Below are positions 34,822 through 43,409 of a stretch of 64,000 bases of DNA, piece by piece. The number at the start of each line of letters is the position of its first letter. Position 1 is the stretch's first letter. The DNA is from DATJIG01 sp050260515. Lineage in GTDB: Bacteria > Pseudomonadota > Alphaproteobacteria > SMXQ01. The DNA is taken from contig JBLNCI010000005.1 of assembly GCA_050260515.1 (NCBI GenBank), forward strand, positions 59,652 to 123,651, in the 5' to 3' direction. The notes under the pieces were generated by a model. The model worked only from the letters and a program-made list of their open reading frames with translations. It searched no databases and was not told the DNA's origin. The translations under genes were made by a program, and so were the position numbers.

Positions 34822-34851
34822 TTGACACGGGGCCGGGCGGCACCCTATAGG
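34822..34851 (+). promoter_or_regulatory. promoter of tRNA-Met
   Basis: TTGACA (34822-34827) with CTATAG at 17 bp or TATAGG at 18 bp (34845-34851). The tRNA begins about 80 bases after the predicted start, leaving a 5' leader for RNase P. Confidence 0.6.
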
Positions 34852-34936
34852 CCTGTTTCCCCGCGGGATGGCTAGGCTTCCGGCCGATCCGGACCGCCGC
34901 GGATTTTGGGGACGAATGGCCCCGAATCGGTTGTGG

Positions 34937-35011
34937 GGCGGCGTAGCTCAGGGGTAGAGCAGGGGAATCATAATCCCTTGGTCGCTGGTTCAAATCCGGC
35001 CGCCGCTACCA
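34937..35011 (+). tRNA. tRNA-Met (CAT)
   Basis: 75 bases that fold as a full cloverleaf with CCA encoded. Acceptor GGCGGCG pairs with CGCCGCT (one G-T), D stem GCTC/GAGC, anticodon stem GGGGA/TCCCT with loop ATCATAA (anticodon CAT), T arm GCTGG-TTCAAAT-CCGGC, discriminator A. The form resembles rhizobial elongator Met tRNAs rather than initiator, whose first pair is unmatched. A CAT anticodon read as Ile2 cannot be fully excluded. Confidence 0.95.
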
Positions 35012-35042
35012 ACCCAACCTCTGCCGTCGCGCGGCAGCAGAA

Positions 35043-35080
35043 CGCAAAAGGGCGGACGAGTGATCGTCCGCCCTTTTGCG
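35043..35080. terminator. bidirectional terminator between tRNA-Met and the PAS kinase
   Basis: A 17-bp perfect stem, cgcaaaagggcggacga / tcgtccgcccttttgcg, with a 4-base loop and A/T runs built into both arms. It can end transcripts from both directions. Confidence 0.9.
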
Positions 35081-35115
35081 CTTCGTCGCGGCTGCGTTTC
35101 GCCGCGGCGCGCGTG

Positions 35116-37482
35116 CTACTTGCCGCGGCCGCGCCGCACGGCGTTGAGATCGACGAGATTGACGTCGCCCCCCGCACCGGATGCCTTTTTCGTCACGACG
35201 GCGATGGCGCGCGCCAGCTCCGGAAGATCGTACGGCTTGCGCAGCACCGGGAACTCGTCGGTCCCCTGGTCGACCGGGGCGAAGCCCGTCGTTAGCAGCG
35301 TCGGCACGCGCGGATGGCGCTCGCGCACCGCACGGGCGAGCCCGAGTCCGTTCATCCGTCCCGGCATGATGATGTCCGAGAACACCAGCGTGACGTTCGG
35401 ATTGTCGCGCAGCACGTCGAGGGCGGCGTCGGCGCTGTTGGCCATGATGGTGCTGTAGCCGAGCTCCTCGATCAGCCCGGCACTCGCGACCGCGACCTCG
35501 GGATTGTCGTCGACCACGAGCACCGTGCCCTCCGACCCTTCGATGACGGTATCCGGGCCGGATTTGCCGTCGCTCGCATCGCCGCGCACCCGTGGCAGAT
35601 AGAGCGTCACGCGACTCCCGTGCCCGACGACGCTGCTCACCGTCACCGTGCCGCCCGACTGCTGGGCGAAGCCGTAGACCTGCGACAGGCCGAGGCCGGT
35701 GCCCTTGCCGACTTCCTTGGTCGTGAAGAACGGATCGAAGATCTTGGGCAGGATGTCCGCCGGGATTCCGATGCCGGTATCGGCGACGGTCACCGCGACG
35801 AATTCGCCGCGAAGACCGGCCGGCCCGCCGTCGGTCAGCGTGACGTTTTCGGCCGAGATGCTGAGCGTGCCGCCCTGCGGCATGGCGTCGCGCGAATTGA
35901 TCGCGAGATTGACGATCGCGAGCTCGAGCTCGTTGATGTCGACGTTGACCGGCCACAGCTCCGGCGGGAACGAGATATTCAGATCGACCAGCGAGCCGCT
36001 CGAGCTTCCGAGCAGGTCGCGGAGGATGCCGGCCCGTGCCGGAAGATCGACCGGTGCGGGGTTCAGCGGCTGCTGGCGCGCGAACGCGAGCATCTGGCGC
36101 GTGATGCTGGCCCCGCGGTGGGTCGCGGTCTTGATCGCCTCGATGGCCCGGGTAACGCGCTCCTCGGGAAGCTGCCGCTTGCCCAGCAACTGCGCGTGCG
36201 AGCTGATGATCATCAGCAGATTGTTGAAGTCGTGGGCGAGGCCGGCGGTGAGTTTGCCGAGCGCCTCCATTTTCTGCGACCGCAGCAACTGCTCCTGGGC
36301 GGCTTCGAGGGCCGCGCGCGCCTCGCGGCGCTCGGTCACGTCCCGGGTCATCTTGGCGAAGCCGATCGGGGTTCCCTGCTCGTCGCGGATCAGCTCCAGC
36401 ACCACGCTGGCCCAGAACATCTGGCCGTTTTTGCGCACGCGCCAGCCCTCGGCGGTGTACTTGCCGGTCTGCAACGCAGCGTGCAGCGCGCGGCCGGGCA
36501 CGCCGGCGAGCCGATCCGACTCGGTGTAGAACTTCGAGAAGTGCGAGCCGATGACCTCGTCCGCGGTGTAGCCCTTGATCCGCTGCGCCCCGGCGTTCCA
36601 GCTAATGATCACGCCGTTGAGGTCGAGCATGTACAGCGCGCAGTCGGTGACGCTGCCGGTGAGCATGCGGAACTGCCGCTCGCTCTGGGCGATCGCCTCC
36701 TGGGCGGCGCGGCGCTCGGTCATGTCGCGGGTGATCTTGGCGAAGCCGACCAGGGTTCCATGCTCGTCACGGATCGCGTCGAGCACGACCGAGGCCCAGA
36801 ACCGGCTCCCGTCCTTGCGCACCCGCCAACCCTCGGTCTCGAAACGGCCCTCGGTCGCGGCGATCTCGAGGCTGCGGGCGGGCTTGCCGGCGGCGCGGTC
36901 CTCGTCGGTGTAGAAGCGGCTGAAATGCTGGCCGACGATCTCGCTCGCGCGATAGCCCTTGATGCGTTCCGCGCCCGCATTCCAGGAGGTCACCACGCCG
37001 CTGGGATCGAGCATGAACAGCGAGTAGTCGATGATGCCGTTCACCAGCATCCGGAACTGGCGCTCGCTCTCGATCAACGCCTGCTCGGCCTCGTGACGCG
37101 CCGTGATGTCTCGGGTGACCTTGGCGAAGCCGATGATGTTGCCGGCAGGATCGCGAATCGGGTCGACGACGACCATCGCCCAGAAGCGGCCGCCGTCCTT
37201 GCGCACCCGCCAACCTTCGCCCTCGTAGCGGCCCTCGGCCCTGGCACGGGCGAGGTTGTGCAGCGGAACCCCGGCCTTCTGGTCCTCAGGCGTGAAGAAC
37301 CGCGAGAAATGGTGGCCGACGATCTCGTCGGAGCGGTAGCCCTTGATCCGTTCGGCGCCCGCGTTCCAGCTCACGACGAAGCCGTCGGCATCGAGCATGC
37401 AGACGCCGTAGTCGACGACCGAGTTGACGAGCAGTTCGAACTGCCCTGAACCGAAAGGAGGAATGTCGCGGCGAACGTTCAT
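35116..37482 (-). CDS. hybrid histidine kinase with three tandem PAS domains and a receiver
   Basis: A 788-residue soluble sensor. Three PAS domains (about 12-130, 135-252, 258-375) each contain SWNAGAxRIKGY and WRVRKxGxxFWA, so they are recent copies of one another. Next come HisKA with the phospho-acceptor His in GLAHDFNNLL, HATPase (IVNLAINSRDAMPQGG, ADTGIGIP, KGTGLGLSQVYGF) and a C-terminal receiver with Asp in FSDIIMP. No membrane helix is present, so it senses a cytoplasmic or membrane-permeable signal, possibly redox or a ligand; a heme or flavin site is not evident. I start at MNVRRDIPPFG. No separate response regulator is adjacent. Confidence 0.88.
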   Translation of the reverse strand: MNVRRDIPPFGSGQFELLVNSVVDYGVCMLDADGFVVSWNAGAERIKGYRSDEIVGHHFSRFFTPEDQKAGVPLHNLARARAEGRYEGEGWRVRKDGGRFWAMVVVDPIRDPAGNIIGFAKVTRDITARHEAEQALIESERQFRMLVNGIIDYSLFMLDPSGVVTSWNAGAERIKGYRASEIVGQHFSRFYTDEDRAAGKPARSLEIAATEGRFETEGWRVRKDGSRFWASVVLDAIRDEHGTLVGFAKITRDMTERRAAQEAIAQSERQFRMLTGSVTDCALYMLDLNGVIISWNAGAQRIKGYTADEVIGSHFSKFYTESDRLAGVPGRALHAALQTGKYTAEGWRVRKNGQMFWASVVLELIRDEQGTPIGFAKMTRDVTERREARAALEAAQEQLLRSQKMEALGKLTAGLAHDFNNLLMIISSHAQLLGKRQLPEERVTRAIEAIKTATHRGASITRQMLAFARQQPLNPAPVDLPARAGILRDLLGSSSGSLVDLNISFPPELWPVNVDINELELAIVNLAINSRDAMPQGGTLSISAENVTLTDGGPAGLRGEFVAVTVADTGIGIPADILPKIFDPFFTTKEVGKGTGLGLSQVYGFAQQSGGTVTVSSVVGHGSRVTLYLPRVRGDASDGKSGPDTVIEGSEGTVLVVDDNPEVAVASAGLIEELGYSTIMANSADAALDVLRDNPNVTLVFSDIIMPGRMNGLGLARAVRERHPRVPTLLTTGFAPVDQGTDEFPVLRKPYDLPELARAIAVVTKKASGAGGDVNLVDLNAVRRGRGK

Positions 37483-37683
37483 GACCCGTGCTTGACAGGA
37501 AACCCGGCCTACGGAGATACCCACGGGGTAGGGAGATAGCCCGCAGTCTGCTGAGAATGGCGTTGGAAGCAAGTGGTAACGGCCAAATTGCCACATCGGA
37601 ATTTGTGTCGGGTGGCGAATTGACAGGACGGAAATGGCATTTTAAGGAATTGGCCCTCATTCAATGCTGGGAAAACAGCCAAG

Positions 37684-37974
37684 ATGCTGACGAGTGCCGC
37701 TCATCAACTGCTTCCCGCCGACGGTCCGCACGGAAGCGGGCCGGGGTCCGGAATCCCGTTCGGGCTGAACCCCACCGAGCGTGAGGACTTGCCCTACCAC
37801 GTCGAGCTTTGGGACGAGTCGAAGAACAGCGTCGAGCTTGTTCTCGCGGCGACCGCGAGTGCGAGCATCGGCTATGCCGCATATTTCGCGGCGACGAAGG
37901 AGTTTCCCAGTCGCTTTGTCACCCTTCGCCACCGGAACAGCATCATCAGCCGCTGGAACGGCCCGGCGCACTGA
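37684..37974 (+). CDS. small conserved protein, tandem paralogue 1
   Basis: A product of 96 residues. The core LPYHVELWDESKNSVELVLA followed by RFVTLRHRNSIISRW is shared in pattern with the next gene (LPFTVEI...ERVLARAATAS...RVLLKRR). Similar short proteins are frequent in Hyphomicrobiales, without known function. They look like one small alpha/beta fold. A TTGACA box at 37620-37625 upstream could be its promoter, though the -10 is poor. It is divergent from the PAS kinase. Confidence 0.65.
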   Translation: MLTSAAHQLLPADGPHGSGPGSGIPFGLNPTEREDLPYHVELWDESKNSVELVLAATASASIGYAAYFAATKEFPSRFVTLRHRNSIISRWNGPAH

Positions 37975-38027
37975 ACCGGCGATCGGCATCCGCCCCATGA
38001 CAGATCGGCAACGTCGGCGGGATTTCA

Positions 38028-38273
38028 ATGGCGGCCTCTGACCCGGAGCGCAGGGACGAACCGCACCCCGCGAGTATCCCCAACGAAGCGGAGGCGCTGC
38101 CGTTCACGGTCGAGATCGCCGGTTCTGCCGGCGGGGAGCGGGTCCTCGCGCGGGCCGCGACCGCATCGCTCGCCCGGGCGATCTTCAGTGCCGCCTGCAC
38201 CGAGTACCGGCAAGGCCGCGTGCTGCTGAAGCGCCGCACGCAGATCGTTCTCGACAGCGACAACTCCCGCTGA
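38028..38273 (+). CDS. small conserved protein, tandem paralogue 2
   Basis: A product of 81 residues with the same layout as the preceding 96-residue protein: a polar start, LPFTVEIAGSAGGERVLARA, a helix (TASLARAIFSAACTEY) and a basic strand (GRVLLKRRTQIVL). It lies 53 bp after its paralogue and is probably co-transcribed with it. No function is known. Confidence 0.65.
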   Translation: MAASDPERRDEPHPASIPNEAEALPFTVEIAGSAGGERVLARAATASLARAIFSAACTEYRQGRVLLKRRTQIVLDSDNSR

Positions 38274-38382
38274 CGGACCACCGGCGACTCGGCGCATCGG
38301 CAGTATCCGGCCCGGCCTCGCCGGTGTAACGTCCGCGAAATCCTCCTCAGAGCGCTCGTCCGCGCACCGCCCCCGAATTCCC

Positions 38383-39942
38383 GTGATCGATCGCCCCGAC
38401 GTCCGTCGTGTCCCCGTTCTGATCGTCGGCGCCGGGCCCGTCGGCCTCGCGCTCGCGGCCGAGCTTGGCCGCTTCGGCGTTCGTTGTCTCCTCGTCGAGA
38501 AGCGGGATGGGTCCGTGACCGTGCCGAAGATGAGCCAGGTCAGCGCCCGCGCGATGGAGTTCTGCCGCCGCTGGGGCATTGCGGCGAAGGTGAAAGGCGC
38601 GGTGTGGCCCGAAAGCCGCGCGCTCGACTTCGTCTACGCCGCGAGCCTGACCGGGGCGGAACTGGCCCGCGTGCGGGTGCCGTCCTACGCGTCGCGCCGC
38701 CCGGACGACACGCCCGAAGGGGCCTGCCACTGTCCACAGATCTACTTCGATCCGATCCTCGCCACCCATGTGCGGTCGCTCCCGGACGTGACCGTCCGGT
38801 ATCACACGGCGCTCCAATCTTTCGAGGACCGGGGAGAGGGCGTCGTCGCGCGGCTCGTGGACGAGCACACCGGACGAGAGGACAGCATCGCCGTCGAATA
38901 CCTCGTGGGCTGCGACGGTCCGAGTGGAGTCGTCCGCGACGCGCTCGGCTCGACGCTCGACGGGCTCGGCGTCGTCGCCCGCAGCGTCAACGTATTCTTC
39001 CGCTCCCCCGAGCTGTCGTCGCTTCACGACAAGGGATGGGCGCGCTTCTATCGGCTCATCGACGGCTCGGGCTGCTGGTCCGAGCTGATTCCGATCGACG
39101 GCCGTGACCTGTGGCGGCTCACGGTGTTCGACGAACCCGGCGCGCCGGTCGCGGCGGACGACTACCTCACCCGGATGCTCGGCGCGACGTTCCCGCACGA
39201 GATCCTTTCGGTCATGCGTTGGGAGCGCCGCGATTATGTCGCGGGTCGATACGGCAGCGGGCGCGTGTTCATCGCCGGCGATGCGGCGCACCAATGCTCG
39301 CCGACGGGCGGGCTCGGCATGCATACCGGGATCGAGGAGGCGGTGAACCTCGCCTGGAAGCTGGCCGCCATGCCGGGGGGATGGGGAGGGCCGGCGCTTC
39401 TGGATTCGTACGCGGCGGAGCGGCGGCCGATCGCGGTGCGCAATGTCGCGCTGGCGACCCGTGCGTTCCGGTCGATCCGCGACATTCCGCCGCTCACCCC
39501 AGAGGGCCTGGCCGCGGACCTCGAGACGCGTCTTCCCGGATTGTCCGTGCCCGAGCCGATCAAGACCCATATCTGCTATGAGGACTCGCCGGTGTGCGTG
39601 AGCGACGGGACCGAGCCGAGTCCCGCGGGCAGGCCGTCGTCACGGCCCGGTGCCCGTGCTCCTCACGCGTGGATCGAGGAGGGTCGGTCGACCCTCGACC
39701 TGTTCGATAATGGCCTGACGTTGCTGCGCTTCGGAGCGGATGCTCCGGGGTTGGCCGCCGCTGCGCGCCAGCGCGGGGTTCCGCTGCGCGAGGTCGCCAT
39801 CGCCGACGAAGCGATCGCCGCCCTTTATGGGCGCAAGCTGGTGCTCGTGCGTCCGGACGCGCATGTCGCGTGGCGCGGTGACGTCGATCCGGCGAATCCC
39901 GAAGCGTTGATCGACCGGGTCCGCGGAGCGGCCTCTGCCTAG
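38383..39942 (+). CDS. FAD-dependent aromatic-type monooxygenase
   Basis: A 519-residue class A flavin monooxygenase of the PheA/TfdB/MhpA group, which hydroxylates aromatic or similar substrates with NAD(P)H and oxygen. The FAD-binding start is PVLIVGAGPVGLALAAELG, the DG motif lies in YLVGCDGPSGVVRDALG, and the GD motif is in GRVFIAGDAAHQCSPTGGLG. The C-terminal thioredoxin-like domain is present. The start is GTG. No ring-cleavage genes are adjacent, so the substrate is unknown. Confidence 0.85.
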   Translation: MIDRPDVRRVPVLIVGAGPVGLALAAELGRFGVRCLLVEKRDGSVTVPKMSQVSARAMEFCRRWGIAAKVKGAVWPESRALDFVYAASLTGAELARVRVPSYASRRPDDTPEGACHCPQIYFDPILATHVRSLPDVTVRYHTALQSFEDRGEGVVARLVDEHTGREDSIAVEYLVGCDGPSGVVRDALGSTLDGLGVVARSVNVFFRSPELSSLHDKGWARFYRLIDGSGCWSELIPIDGRDLWRLTVFDEPGAPVAADDYLTRMLGATFPHEILSVMRWERRDYVAGRYGSGRVFIAGDAAHQCSPTGGLGMHTGIEEAVNLAWKLAAMPGGWGGPALLDSYAAERRPIAVRNVALATRAFRSIRDIPPLTPEGLAADLETRLPGLSVPEPIKTHICYEDSPVCVSDGTEPSPAGRPSSRPGARAPHAWIEEGRSTLDLFDNGLTLLRFGADAPGLAAAARQRGVPLREVAIADEAIAALYGRKLVLVRPDAHVAWRGDVDPANPEALIDRVRGAASA

Positions 39943-40002
39943 GCGTGCCGGCGTCCGATCTGCTACCCTCGCCGGCATCGTTGCCGCTCGCATCATCCGA
40001 TC

Positions 40003-42306
40003 ATGGACACTCCGACCGCCGCTCTGAAGCAGGCGACCACCGCCCATCAGGCGGGCAGGCTCGACGATGCCGAGCGCTTGTATCGTTCCGTACTGGCGGC
40101 CGATCCACGGCAGTTCGATGCACTTCACCTGCTCGGCGTCGTCGAGGCTCAGCGCGGCCGCTTCGCAGCGGCCGAGCCGCTGCTGCGCGCGGCCCTCGAT
40201 ATCAATCCCGCCGCGGCCCAGGCGCGGGCCCATTTCAGCTTCGTCCTGACCGAACTCAAGCGGTACGACGAAGCGCTGGCCAATTGCGACGCGGCGCTTG
40301 CCGCGCAGCCGGGCGACGCCGAACTGCTGCGCAATCGTGCGATGCTGCTGACCGCGCTCCGACGGAACGAGGAGGCGATCGCTGCCTATGACCGCCTCGA
40401 GGCCGTGCGCACCGATCATCGGCTCCTCAACGACCGCGCCAACCTGCTGATGGAAGCGGGATGCCCCGACGAGGCGCTTGCCGATTATGACCGGGCCCTG
40501 TCCTTCGCGACGCTCGATGCCGCGACTCGCGCCCAAATCCTCAACAACCGCGGAGTCGCGCTCGCCGCCCTGCAGCGGTACGAGGAGTCGCTGGAAACCT
40601 ATGAGCGCGCGCTTGCGCTCAAACCTGACGTCGCCGAAGCGCTCAACAACCGGGGCAGCGCGCTGTTCGATCTCCGCCGCTTCGGCGCCGCGCTCGAAAG
40701 TTTCGAGCGGGCTCTGGCGCTCAAGCCCAGGTATGCGGACGCGCTCAACAACCGAGCCAACACACTGGTGGCGGTCGGTCGCCACGAGGAGGCGCTTGCC
40801 GCCTTCGACCGCGTGCTAGCAGAGCGCCCCAATTGGCCCGCCGCGCTGGCGAACCGCGCGAATGCGCTGATGGAGTTGCGGCGGTTCGATGCCGCCGCCG
40901 CCGATCTCGCGCGGGCCGTCGCGGCCGAGCCCGGTCTCAAGTACGGACGCGGCAAGCTGCTCTACCTGCGGCTCCATTCCTGTGACTGGAGCACGCTGCC
41001 GGGCGAGATCGCCGGCATCGAGTCGCACGTCGACGCCGGACGACGGGTGGCCACGCCGTTCGCGATGCTGGCCTTCTCGGACTCTCCCGAACGCCAGCTC
41101 ACGGCGGCGCGTCTGTACGTCGAGGACACTTGTCCGCCGTCGCCATCGCCGCTGTGGCGCGGCGAGCCCTACGATCACGAGCGGATACGCGTTGCATACG
41201 TGTCGTGCGACTTCCGCGAGCATGCCGTCGGCTATCTGATGCCGGAGATGCTGGAGCGTCACGACACATCGCGGTTCGAGACGTTCGGCATCGCGTTGGT
41301 CGACGAGCCCGCCTCGCCGACGCGTCGCCGGATCGCCGACGCGGTCGAGCATTTCATCCCGGTCGACAAGCTGAGCGACGCGGATGCCGCCCGTGTCATG
41401 CGCGAGCACGAAATCGACATCGCGGTGGACCTCTCGGGGTTTACTCAGGGCGCGCGGCCCGGGATCCTCGCGCACCGGCCGGCTCCGGTGCAGGTGAATT
41501 GGTTCGGCTATCCGGGCACGATGGGCGCCGACTACATCGACTACATCATCGCGGACCGTCTGATCATTCCCGCCGAGCATGAGGTGCATTTCGCCGAAAA
41601 GGTGGTGTGCCTGCCGGACAGCTACCAGCCGAACGATTCGCGGCGCCCTTCCGCCGCCCCCCCGCCGAGCCGGTCGGACGCGGGGTTACCCGACCGCGGC
41701 TTCGTGTTCTGCTCGTTCAACCAGACGTTCAAGACTCTGCCCACCGTCTTCGACATCTGGATGCGATTGCTGCGCGCGATCGACGGCAGCGTCCTGTGGC
41801 TGCTCGATCCCGGGAAGGCGGCCGCGGCCAATCTGCGACGTGAGGCACAGGCGCGCGGCGTCGCCGGGGAGCGGATCGTCTTCGCGCCGCGTGTCGCGAG
41901 CGACCGGCACCTCGCGCGCCACGCGGTCGCCGACCTGTTCCTCGATACGCTGCCGTACAACGCCCACGTCACGGCGAGCGACGCGCTGTGGGCGGGTTTG
42001 CCGATCGTCACCTGTCCCGGGCGCACCTTCGCCGCGCGCGTGTGCGGCAGTCTGCTCAGTGCGGCGGGAGTGCCGGAGCTCGTCGCCCGTTCGCTCGCGG
42101 ACTACGAGGATCTCGCGCTCCGGCTCGCGCGCGACCCATCGGCACTCGGCGCCATTCGGCGCAGGCTCGTCGAGAACCGCGCAACCTGCCGCCTGTTCGA
42201 CACCGACCGCTTGCGACGCCACATCGAGGCGGCGTACGAGATCATGTGGCGACGTACGAAAACTCGCCTGCCTCCGCAGGCGTTTTCCGTGCCGCCGCTC
42301 GATTGA
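40003..42306 (+). CDS. TPR protein with O-GlcNAc-transferase-like (GT41) domain
   Basis: A 767-residue soluble protein. Residues about 5-320 are tandem TPR repeats (for example ALNNRGSALFDLRRFGAALE). The second half is a GT41 glycosyltransferase: RVAYVSCDFREHAVGYLMPE, IAVDLSGFTQGARPGILAHR, PVQVNWFGYPGTMGADYIDY, SFNQTFKTLP and GLPIVTCPGRTFAARVCGSL are the classical blocks around the nucleotide-sugar site. Eukaryotic relatives glycosylate Ser/Thr of proteins. Bacterial ones often modify surface proteins or act on unknown targets. No obvious partner is adjacent. The stop codon abuts that of the convergent TctC gene. Confidence 0.88.
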   Translation: MDTPTAALKQATTAHQAGRLDDAERLYRSVLAADPRQFDALHLLGVVEAQRGRFAAAEPLLRAALDINPAAAQARAHFSFVLTELKRYDEALANCDAALAAQPGDAELLRNRAMLLTALRRNEEAIAAYDRLEAVRTDHRLLNDRANLLMEAGCPDEALADYDRALSFATLDAATRAQILNNRGVALAALQRYEESLETYERALALKPDVAEALNNRGSALFDLRRFGAALESFERALALKPRYADALNNRANTLVAVGRHEEALAAFDRVLAERPNWPAALANRANALMELRRFDAAAADLARAVAAEPGLKYGRGKLLYLRLHSCDWSTLPGEIAGIESHVDAGRRVATPFAMLAFSDSPERQLTAARLYVEDTCPPSPSPLWRGEPYDHERIRVAYVSCDFREHAVGYLMPEMLERHDTSRFETFGIALVDEPASPTRRRIADAVEHFIPVDKLSDADAARVMREHEIDIAVDLSGFTQGARPGILAHRPAPVQVNWFGYPGTMGADYIDYIIADRLIIPAEHEVHFAEKVVCLPDSYQPNDSRRPSAAPPPSRSDAGLPDRGFVFCSFNQTFKTLPTVFDIWMRLLRAIDGSVLWLLDPGKAAAANLRREAQARGVAGERIVFAPRVASDRHLARHAVADLFLDTLPYNAHVTASDALWAGLPIVTCPGRTFAARVCGSLLSAAGVPELVARSLADYEDLALRLARDPSALGAIRRRLVENRATCRLFDTDRLRRHIEAAYEIMWRRTKTRLPPQAFSVPPLD

Positions 42307-43332
42307 TCACTCGCTCGCCTGCCGCGCTTGGAGCGCGCGCGCCTTGACGTCGGGCGTTACCGACAGGGTCTCGGCGACGATTTTCTGCAGGCCCTCGCCG
42401 TCGAGCGGGCCGATGTCGATCCTCCGCTTCTCGGCTTCGGCGAGGAACTCGGGATCCCTGGTCATCGCCATGAACGCCGCGCGCAGCGCCGCGGTGCGGT
42501 CGGCCGGCAGGGCCGGAGGCGCGAAGGTCGCGCGGCCCATGGCATTGCCGTAGGCGAAGAACTTGAGCGCCTGACTGTCGGCTTCGGTCGACCCGATCTC
42601 CATCATCAACGGCACGTCCGGCAGGTCGTCGGGCTTGTCGAGGGCGAACTGCAGGATGATGTTGACCTTGTGCTCCTTGAGCCAGTCCGGGTTGTCGACC
42701 TTCATCGACGCCCACGACTTGATCGATCCCTCGACCTCGCCACGCTCCATCGCAAGGTTCACCTCGGTGGTGCCGCCGAAGCCCGAGATCGCCTTGAACT
42801 TGGTGCCGGCGAGCACGTTGAGCTGCTTGAGGTAAGTAATGGTCGGCGACGTCGGGCCGGTGCCGCCCATGATGGTCTCGCGCGTCTGCGCGTCCTTGAA
42901 CGTCTTCGTCTTCGACGTGTGCCACGTGTACATCACCTCGACGACCGGAGCGGCGCGGCCGATGTAGGTGAACTTGCCGGCGTCGTACTGGATTCCCTTG
43001 GATCCCAGCACCTGCTCGATCGCGAGGGCCTGTGGCGGTCCGGCGATGGCCGTGCCGTCGCGGGGTGCAACGTTGTAGAGCCAGTTCGTCATCGTGAGCC
43101 CACCGGCGCCCGGCATGTTCTTCGGCACGAGGGTCGGGTTGCCGGGAATGTGCTTGCCGATGTACTGGGCCACGAAGCGACCGTAGAGGTCGTAGCCTCC
43201 GCCTGGGACCGTGCTGATGTAGTACGTCACCGTTTTGCCCCGGAAGAAGTCCTCGACGCCATTCGCGGAGGACGGCACCGGCAGAAGCGCGATGACGGCG
43301 GCGGTCGCGGCGAGAACACGCGTGATCGACAT
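42307..43332 (-). CDS. TctC/Bug-type solute-binding protein, copy 1
   Basis: A 341-residue exported binding protein of the tripartite tricarboxylate transporter type. A signal peptide (MSITRVLAATAAVIALLPVPSSA) precedes VTYYISTVPGGGYDLYGRFV, the ligand-loop region, and the TctC-like NMPGAGGLTMTNWLYN. The TctA and TctB membrane partners are absent from the window. GGGAGG lies five to six bases before the chosen ATG. A sensor kinase gene lies 77 bp upstream on the same strand, so this protein may present a ligand to that kinase rather than feed a transporter. Confidence 0.85.
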   Translation of the reverse strand: MSITRVLAATAAVIALLPVPSSANGVEDFFRGKTVTYYISTVPGGGYDLYGRFVAQYIGKHIPGNPTLVPKNMPGAGGLTMTNWLYNVAPRDGTAIAGPPQALAIEQVLGSKGIQYDAGKFTYIGRAAPVVEVMYTWHTSKTKTFKDAQTRETIMGGTGPTSPTITYLKQLNVLAGTKFKAISGFGGTTEVNLAMERGEVEGSIKSWASMKVDNPDWLKEHKVNIILQFALDKPDDLPDVPLMMEIGSTEADSQALKFFAYGNAMGRATFAPPALPADRTAALRAAFMAMTRDPEFLAEAEKRRIDIGPLDGEGLQKIVAETLSVTPDVKARALQARQASE

Positions 43333-43409
43333 ACAGGCCTCCCGCATTGTTTTTGGCGATCGCCCAAACTGAAGCGCGGATCGTGGCGCGTGGCAAGCCG
43401 TCGATGCGC

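Noticed and set aside
34937..35080. Possible integration site at the tRNA-Met 3' end
   Set aside because: No integrase gene and no repeat of the tRNA 3' end was noticed in the window; the following hairpin is a normal terminator.
35314..37449. A 711-codon plus-strand open frame opposite the PAS kinase
   Set aside because: Shadow frame; repeats in it mirror the three PAS domains.
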